A stretch of 64,000 bases of DNA from DASYTH01 sp036002505. GTDB lineage: Bacteria > Actinomycetota > Actinomycetes > Mycobacteriales > Pseudonocardiaceae. The stretch covers positions 1 through 64,000 of the forward strand of contig NZ_DASYTH010000292.1 in assembly GCF_036002505.1 (NCBI RefSeq), read 5' to 3'. Positions 58,906 through 64,000 of this stretch are shown here, piece after piece (the stretch's first letter is position 1; each line of letters begins with the position of its first letter). The notes under the pieces were generated by a model. That model saw nothing but the letters and a program-made list of their open reading frames with translations, did no database searches and was not told where the DNA came from. The position numbers were made by a program, and so were the translations under genes.

Positions 58906-59751
58906 CTACGTGCCGTAAAGCTCGGCGCCCACCTGCTTGATCAAGGCGAGCGAGTCGGCCGGGCTCAGTGCCTCCGAGCGGAGGCGATCGAACGTCAGTT
59001 TAGCCGCCGCCACCTCGCCCTGGTCATCAATGTGCAGGGACCCGGTGGAGTAGGAGACGTACTGCATGTCCGGCTCGTCCGGCTCCGGGAAGGACAGCAG
59101 GATGAACGCGCCGTCGACCGTGAGGTGCGGGCCGCCGCGAAGCGGGAGTACCTGCACGGTGACCGCCGGCTGGTCCGCCGCTTCGACCAGATGGCACAGT
59201 TGGGTGCGCATCACGTCCGGGCCGCCGACCTCGCGGCGCAGCGCCGACTCGTCGATGACCGCGACCAGTTCGAGGGGGTCCTCGTCGCTGGTCAGGCGCT
59301 GCCGGCGGATCAGCCGGACCTCGACCTGGTTGTCGAGCTCCTGCTGGGTGCGCCGCACCGTGCTCATCGTGAAGAGCTCGCGCATGTAGGCCTCGGTCTG
59401 GAGCAGGCCGGGCAAGTTCAGCACGGCGAACTCGCACACGGCGCAGGCTTCGGTCTCGAGGTCGACATAACCCATGTCCTCCGGGCGGTAGTGGCGGAAC
59501 CACTGTGGTCTGAGCGCCTCGCGGACCTGGTCGAGGAGACCCTCCTCGTAGATGTCGTAGACATCCATCATCGAACGGGCCAGGTGCACGTCCATGCGGC
59601 TTTCGCCGGTTTCGACGCGCCACAAGGCGCTGCGGCTCATGTCCAGCCGTGCGGCGGCCTCGTTCATGCTCAGCCTGGCCTGCTCGCGCATGGATCGGAG
59701 CCGGCTGCCGAGCCGGCGCCGCAGGAGAGGCGGCTTCTGCTGTGTGATCAC
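58906..59751 (-). CDS. Helix-turn-helix regulator with DUF5753 domain
   Basis: This 281-residue protein has an N-terminal XRE-type HTH (~residues 12-68, LGSRLRSMREQARLSMNEAA, LDMSRSALWRVETGESR) and a DUF5753 domain (FAVLNLPGLLQTEAYMRELF, LVAVIDESALRREVGGPDVM, FDRLRSEALS). GTG 59751 is chosen because GGGAG precedes it and the length fits the family; upstream in-frame starts exist (59787). It pairs with the DUF397 gene and probably regulates it. Confidence 0.92.
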   Translation of the reverse strand: MITQQKPPLLRRRLGSRLRSMREQARLSMNEAAARLDMSRSALWRVETGESRMDVHLARSMMDVYDIYEEGLLDQVREALRPQWFRHYRPEDMGYVDLETEACAVCEFAVLNLPGLLQTEAYMRELFTMSTVRRTQQELDNQVEVRLIRRQRLTSDEDPLELVAVIDESALRREVGGPDVMRTQLCHLVEAADQPAVTVQVLPLRGGPHLTVDGAFILLSFPEPDEPDMQYVSYSTGSLHIDDQGEVAAAKLTFDRLRSEALSPADSLALIKQVGAELYGT

Positions 59752-60108
59752 GGAACACTCCCGATCGCTTACCGTGGGTTCGCACATGATCGCATTCGAG
59801 AATCCCACTGCCGGGATTTCCACGCGCAGCCGATGACGAGCAACGACACTCGATCGTGCGATGGTCATGCCGCAGGCGCAAACGGAACGATCGGGCCGTG
59901 ACACTATCTGCGTCAAACCGGTCCCCGGGGTCAGGCGCCGACTACCTGCTCGAGGACTTCCTCTCGATGGACACTCCGCTGGGATATCGCGCCGAACTGA
60001 TCGGCGACTGGAGCCGCGTAGTGGATCATCCGCGGAGTGTGACAAAGGACGCCTTCGTCACGCTGGGCGCGACAAAGGACGCCTTCGTCGCATTCATGAA
60101 ACTAGGAA
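59752..60108. other. Intergenic region with gene remnant and repeat
   Basis: About 360 bases without an intact gene. It holds the promoter region of the HTH gene, a Uma2-like N-terminal remnant (59898-60010) and two direct repeats of GACAAAGGACGCCTTCGTC (60041-60059 and 60071-60089), which belong to the GAAGGAC hairpin family. Confidence 0.6.
59898..60010 (+). pseudogene. Uma2-family endonuclease N-terminal remnant
   Basis: A frame starting at GTG 59898 reads ADYLLEDFLSMDTPLGYRAE followed by LI. This resembles the start of Uma2-family (DUF820) PDDEXK proteins. Similarity ends at about codon 38 and the rest of the ~190-residue domain is missing. It is a deletion remnant at best. Confidence 0.4.
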
Positions 60109-60701
60109 CTACAAGCCGTAGCGGCTCTTGAGGTGGCGCCACCAGTCGCGGAGCATCCAGGCGTCGAAGGTGGTGATGACGGGGGAGCTGCCGGCTTTCA
60201 TGATGAAGCAGCATTGGCCGGTGGGGGTCCAGTCGTAGAAGTCGTCGAGGCCGAAGGTGTGGCCGACTTCGTGTAGGTAGATGGTGATGTCGTTGTTGTT
60301 TACCGCGCCGGTGAAGTATTCGCTGGCCATGCGTTGGCCCCAGTCGCCGCCGGCGCCGCCGCGGAATCCGGCGGTGAGCCACAGTGACATGTCGTAGTGG
60401 CGGGCGGCGCCGCCGGGGCAGCGGGAGTAGTTGGCGTCCTGGTGGAAGAAGCGGCCGCAGTCTTCCGAGCACTGGGGGCATTTTCCCGGATGTTGTTGAC
60501 GGAGATGTCAACGGAGTTGCCCGTCCATTGTAGAGTACTGCGGTTGCGGACAACCCAGCCGACGATCTTGACCGGGATGGTGGTGTAGGGGAAGCGTTCC
60601 CAGCCTTGGCCGTTCTCCACGAGGACGTTCATCCACTTGGCGAACTGGCGGCTGAGCACGGCCTGGATCTGATCGTGGAGCGCCGCGGAGTGCCACGCCA
60701 C
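60109..60701 (-). pseudogene. Broken secreted zincin (actinomycete cellulose-binding/metalloprotease-like protein)
   Basis: The 5' part reads LHDQIQAVLSRQFAKWMNVL...WERFPYTTIPVKIVGWVVRN; the 3' part, in another frame, reads CPQCSEDCGRFFHQDANYS...YLHEVGHTFGLDDFYDW. The HEVGHTFGLDD zinc motif is intact. The frame breaks at the AAAA run (plus-strand TTTT, 60481-60484), consistent with loss of one base. The signal peptide and N-terminal part are also missing, so this is a doubly damaged gene. Intact relatives in streptomycetes are annotated as cellulose-binding proteins. Confidence 0.7.
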
Positions 60702-60752
60702 ACGAGGTTGGCGTGGTAATCGTGCCGGATAACTACGCAGATACAGAACATA

Positions 60753-60880
60753 GCTACCTGAACGCGTAACACGGCTACGTGAACGCGGGACACGCCCGGG
60801 ATGCCTGCGGCCCTTCGGGGTGTCACGCGTCTGCGTAGGCGTATTACGGCCTGGCGTAGCCAGGATGCGCGTTCACGTAG
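60753..60880. repeat. CTACGTGAACGCG repeat cluster
   Basis: Two 21-bp tandem units (60753-60773 and 60774-60794), starting GCTACSTGAACGCG and ending ACACG, are followed at 60868-60880 by CGCGTTCACGTAG, the exact complement of 60775-60787. The cluster fills the gap between the broken zincin gene and GH43. Confidence 0.7.
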
Positions 60881-60939
60881 ACGATCTCGTTCACCCAGGG
60901 CCGGACTACCTACCCAACGTTGCGTGACACGCCACTGGT

Positions 60940-62322
60940 TCAGACCAGTGCCTGCCACTCCAGCACGCCGGTGGAGAACCCCGATCTGGACGTGATGTTG
61001 AGCCGTAACCTGGTCGTCGTCAGGGCGGGGAACGTGATGGTGTTGAACGTGTTCGGGGCGACCCCGCAGGTCGACTGGCCCGGCACGGCGACGTAGGCGC
61101 TCCCGTTCCAGAACTGGAGCTGGCAGGAGGCCGGCAGGTCGATTCCCTGGTTGTCGTCGAACCAGTAGACGGCGGACCGGGTCAGCGTGACCGGGTTGGC
61201 CCACCGGTACTCCACCCACTGCGTGCCCTGCTGGGGCCAGTTGCCATAGACCGGATGCGCGCGGTCCGCGGAGCTCGTCGGAGTGAAGCCGTCGTTGACC
61301 GCGGCGAGGTTCTCCCAGGAGGAGACGAAGGACGTCGACGGGGTGGCGCTCAGCGCGAGGTTGCCGCCGGTACCGCCACGGGTCTGGACCACCTTCTGCA
61401 TGGTGCCGTCGGCGTTGAAGAACAGCTTGTCCACGGCGACGGAACGGCGGAAGTTCCCGCCGCCCGGGGCATCCGCGGTGTGGTAGACCATGTACCACTG
61501 GCCGTTGAACTCGATGATGGCCGGGTGGTTCGTGGTGGAGCTGACCTGGTCCAGCACCACGCCGCGGTGCGTCCACGGGCCCATCGGGTTGGACGCGGTG
61601 GCGTAACGGATGCAGGCGAAGCTGGACGAGCTCACGCAGCCGGAGTCGTTCGCCGCGTAGGCCAGGTAGTAGATCCCGTTGCGCTTGAACATCCAGGGCG
61701 CTTCCCAGAAGTTCGTGACACCCTGCGGCGTGACCACCGGGCCGTTCAACGAGATCATGTCCGGGTTGAGCCGGGCGGCCCGCACGCCCCAGAACGAGCC
61801 CCAGTACAGATAGGCCTGTCCGTCGTCGTCGACGAACACCGTGGGGTCGATGTTCAGCGGCGAGGAGTTCGGCGTGCTGTCGCTGATCAGCGGGCCACCG
61901 ATGGCGTCGTGGAACGGCCCGAGTGGACTGTCGCCGACCGCCACGCCGATGTTCATCCAACCCGGACCGCGGCCGTCCACCGGGACGTACCAGTAGTAGT
62001 GGCCGTTACGGGGTTCCACCTCACCGGCCCACGCGTTCGCCTGCGCCCACGGGAAGTTCGCCAGGCTCAGCCGCGGACCGTTGTTGGTCCAGTTGGTGGC
62101 GTCGGTGGAGGAGAGCACCATCCAGTCCCGCATGACGAAGTCCGTGCCACCCGGCGGCGCCTCGTCGTGCCCGGTGTAGAGGTAGAGCGTGTTGCCGACC
62201 ACCAGCGCCGCCGGGTCGGCGGTGTAGATGCTGGTGATGATCGGGTTCACCGCGGACGCCGGCGTGATCACGGTCAGTGCCAGCATGATCGCGGCCAGCG
62301 CCGCGGGCCAGTGTCGTCTCAC
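60940..62322 (-). CDS. Secreted GH43 arabinofuranosidase/xylosidase-type enzyme with C-terminal carbohydrate-binding domain
   Basis: This 460-residue protein has a Sec signal (~1-24). The GH43 five-bladed propeller covers ~28-305, with base Asp near 35 (YTADPAALV), pKa-modulating Asp near 157 (NIDPTVFVDDDG) and acid Glu near 207 (FWEAPWMF). A discoidin/CBM32-like domain covers ~310-460. It would cleave arabinose- or xylose-containing side chains. It lies 12 nt downstream of the large gene at the window edge and is part of the same operon. Its C-terminal domain is clearly related to one in that neighbour. Confidence 0.92.
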   Translation of the reverse strand: MRRHWPAALAAIMLALTVITPASAVNPIITSIYTADPAALVVGNTLYLYTGHDEAPPGGTDFVMRDWMVLSSTDATNWTNNGPRLSLANFPWAQANAWAGEVEPRNGHYYWYVPVDGRGPGWMNIGVAVGDSPLGPFHDAIGGPLISDSTPNSSPLNIDPTVFVDDDGQAYLYWGSFWGVRAARLNPDMISLNGPVVTPQGVTNFWEAPWMFKRNGIYYLAYAANDSGCVSSSSFACIRYATASNPMGPWTHRGVVLDQVSSTTNHPAIIEFNGQWYMVYHTADAPGGGNFRRSVAVDKLFFNADGTMQKVVQTRGGTGGNLALSATPSTSFVSSWENLAAVNDGFTPTSSADRAHPVYGNWPQQGTQWVEYRWANPVTLTRSAVYWFDDNQGIDLPASCQLQFWNGSAYVAVPGQSTCGVAPNTFNTITFPALTTTRLRLNITSRSGFSTGVLEWQALV

Positions 62323-62334
62323 GGCTGTCGCCTT

Positions 62335-64000
62335 TCAGGACACGACGGTGATGGTGGCGGTGGCCCGCAGCGCGGTGCCGTCGACGATGCCGATCCGGGT
62401 GAACGTGCCGGGTACGGCGACCTGGTCCTTGGTGATCGGCTCCCAGACGACCGGGGCGTCGAGCCGGGATCCGTCGGCGTACACCTTGGTCGCCGTGGCG
62501 GGCAGCGTGGGTATCGTCCCGACCGGAGTGTCCACATGAACCGGTTCCACGCTGGCCGGCTTCTCGGCGTAGAGCTTCCACTCCAGCACACCGACCGACG
62601 CGAGCCCACTCTGCAGCACCGCGCGCAGGCGGGTGGTGGTCACGCTGCCGAACGTGGTGCGGTTGTACTGGTTGATCGCGGTGCCGTACCCGCTGGGGTT
62701 GGCCACGTCGACGAACGCGGTGCCGTCCCAGTACTGGATCCGCCAGGACGCCGGCGCCCGCACTCCCCCGTTGTCGTCGAAGAAGTACAGGTCGGAGGCG
62801 TTCACCCGGACCGGGTTGGTCCAGTCCAGCTCGACCCACTGCTCGCCCTCGTTGGGCCAGGTGCCCCAGCGGCGGTTCACGCCGTCGTTGGAGGTCGGCG
62901 GGTCGATGCCGTCGTTGATCGCCCCGACGCTCTCCCACGGCGAGGTGTACGACGCCGACGGGGTCGCGTCCACCGACGCGTTGATCACGTCGGGGATGGC
63001 CGTCGCGGTGACCGTCACCAGCGACGAGCTCGTTGCCGCGCCGTCGGATGCGGTCAGGCGCAAGGTGTAGTCGCCGGGCTCGGTGAACGTGGCGATGGTC
63101 GACGCGGCCACGGGGTCGGCGAAGATCGCCGTGCCCGGACCGTCCACCTGGGACCATCCCGCGCTGAGCGCGTTGCCCGGCAGGCTGTCATCCTTGACCA
63201 CGCCGACGAGCCTGGCCTTCGCCGGCCGGCGGAACGACAGGTCCTGCTTGGCCAGCACGTAGGGCGCCACGTTGGCCGGCCGCGGCGCGACCACGCCGGT
63301 GTGGAACACCTCGAACTCCTTGAGCCCGGTGCGGTGGCCGGCCTGATGGGTCAGCACCACCCGCAGCTTTCGCGCCGTGACCTCCGGGAACCGCACCTCG
63401 TTGTAGTTGGCCCGCGGAATCGCCGGTGACTTGAACTGCCTCGGCACGTCGACCCAGCGGTTGCCGTTCTGGTACTGCAGCCGGTACCGCTCCGGCTCGG
63501 CCAGCCCATTGGTGGTCCGGTCCCGGTAGAAGTACAGCTTGACGGTGTCGAACCGCTTCGCCGGCGGACCGAAGTCGATCTCGTAGGTGTCCTCGGCGTT
63601 GGGCGAGCCGCGGCTGCTCCAGTACGGCTCGTTGATCGTGGTCCCGTCCACCGCACCGGCCGTGCTCGATCCCGGCTCGGTGAACGACGCCGACGTGGCG
63701 GTGCCCTGCGCCATGTTGGCCGCAGCGGCGTTGGTGGTGAGGTCCGCGCCGGCCTTGGCGAACATGTCGACGATCCGGGCCTCGCCGAGCCAGACCTGGC
63801 CGGGCGCACGCATGTTGTTGACCTTGTCGGTGCGCACCGGACCGGTGCTCTGACCGGGGAAGGTCAGCTCGCCCTTGTTCGGATCCCAGACAAGATGGGT
63901 GAGCCGGTCGACGGTGAAGACCCGCTGCCCGTTGACGAAGGCCGAGTAACCCTCCGGCACGCCCGGGTAGTGGGCGACGCCGTCCGCCGGGTCGTCCCAG
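62335..64000 (-). CDS. C-terminal part of a large secreted multidomain enzyme (partial)
   Basis: The open frame runs off the right edge, so the N terminus and catalytic domain are not seen; about 554 codons are visible. Visible parts are the end of a beta domain (EGYSAFVNGQRVFTVDRLTH), a discoidin-like domain (GSSTAGAVDGTTINEPYWSS...GLKEFEVFHTG), a linker with an Ig/PKD-like domain (GDYTLRLTASDGAATSSSLV), a second discoidin-like domain related to that of GH43 (WVELDWTNPVRVNASDLYFF), and a bacterial Ig-like group 4 end domain. Such tails occur on actinobacterial glycoside hydrolases acting on arabinan or related glycans; the family cannot be told here. Confidence 0.8.
   Translation of the reverse strand, partial: WDDPADGVAHYPGVPEGYSAFVNGQRVFTVDRLTHLVWDPNKGELTFPGQSTGPVRTDKVNNMRAPGQVWLGEARIVDMFAKAGADLTTNAAAANMAQGTATSASFTEPGSSTAGAVDGTTINEPYWSSRGSPNAEDTYEIDFGPPAKRFDTVKLYFYRDRTTNGLAEPERYRLQYQNGNRWVDVPRQFKSPAIPRANYNEVRFPEVTARKLRVVLTHQAGHRTGLKEFEVFHTGVVAPRPANVAPYVLAKQDLSFRRPAKARLVGVVKDDSLPGNALSAGWSQVDGPGTAIFADPVAASTIATFTEPGDYTLRLTASDGAATSSSLVTVTATAIPDVINASVDATPSASYTSPWESVGAINDGIDPPTSNDGVNRRWGTWPNEGEQWVELDWTNPVRVNASDLYFFDDNGGVRAPASWRIQYWDGTAFVDVANPSGYGTAINQYNRTTFGSVTTTRLRAVLQSGLASVGVLEWKLYAEKPASVEPVHVDTPVGTIPTLPATATKVYADGSRLDAPVVWEPITKDQVAVPGTFTRIGIVDGTALRATATITVVS

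Noticed and set aside
1..64000. tRNA, rRNA, riboswitch or prophage genes
   Set aside because: None could be supported on reading; no cloverleaf-like element, conserved rRNA segment or phage structural gene was recognised.

Overview
This is a high-GC actinomycete chromosome segment. It is probably from the Pseudonocardiales (Amycolatopsis-like), judged from the mycothiol ligase mshC, a DUF397/DUF5753 regulator pair, an ECF42-type sigma factor locus, and intergenic hairpin families of the GAAAGCGTCCTTC and GGAAAGCAACGT type. No tRNA, rRNA, CRISPR array, complete insertion sequence or prophage was seen.

Layout. 0-5.6 kb: mshC, then an SRPBCC / DGPF-YCII / ECF42 sigma operon and two DJ-1/PfpI genes, one a GlxA-type regulator. 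5.6-27.7 kb: a mixed core and accessory stretch with a DUF427 protein, the RNA helicase HrpA, two orphan genes, a secreted pyroglutamyl-peptidase-like protein lacking its cysteine, an OmpR/EnvZ-type pair, a DUF4173 membrane protein, a 2OG-Fe(II) oxygenase, EboA, a ThuA/DUF1080 lipoprotein, nitronate monooxygenase, a universal stress protein, and a LolA-like/ABC ATPase/permease operon. 27.7-42.9 kb: nine genes on the minus strand that together look like a complete locus for fucosylated xyloglucan: LacI regulator, sugar ABC importer, GH31, GH3, GH12, GH35 and GH29. 42.9-52.9 kb: a second glycan locus built round an IclR regulator, with GalM, a U32-like protein, GH27, GH127 with an apparent frameshift, and an unclassified ricin-domain secreted protein. 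53-60.7 kb: a very large helicase-nuclease protein with a plausible role in phage defence, the DUF397/HTH pair, and broken genes (Uma2-like remnant, frameshifted zincin). 60.9-64 kb: secreted GH43 and the C-terminal part of another large secreted enzyme that runs off the window.

How the parts work together. In the xyloglucan locus, secreted GH12 would cut the backbone, exported GH29 and GH35 would remove fucose and galactose, the ABC importer would bring in oligosaccharides, and cytoplasmic GH31 would remove xylose. GH3 has a signal peptide and probably acts outside. LacI would control the set through the 14-bp operators upstream of lacI, of the solute-binding protein gene and of GH3. The IclR locus has its own candidate operator, shared by the iclR divergent promoter and the GH127-GH27 promoter.

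The most unusual feature is a 14-bp palindrome, TCGAANCGNTTCGA. It occurs 17 times: five copies are intergenic in the xyloglucan locus and twelve are inside genes, many of them unrelated to sugars. All three codon phases are used, and all variation is confined to positions 6 and 9. A second palindrome family (GTCCAC-centred) is also seeded in coding regions. Several intergenic repeat families start directly after stop codons.
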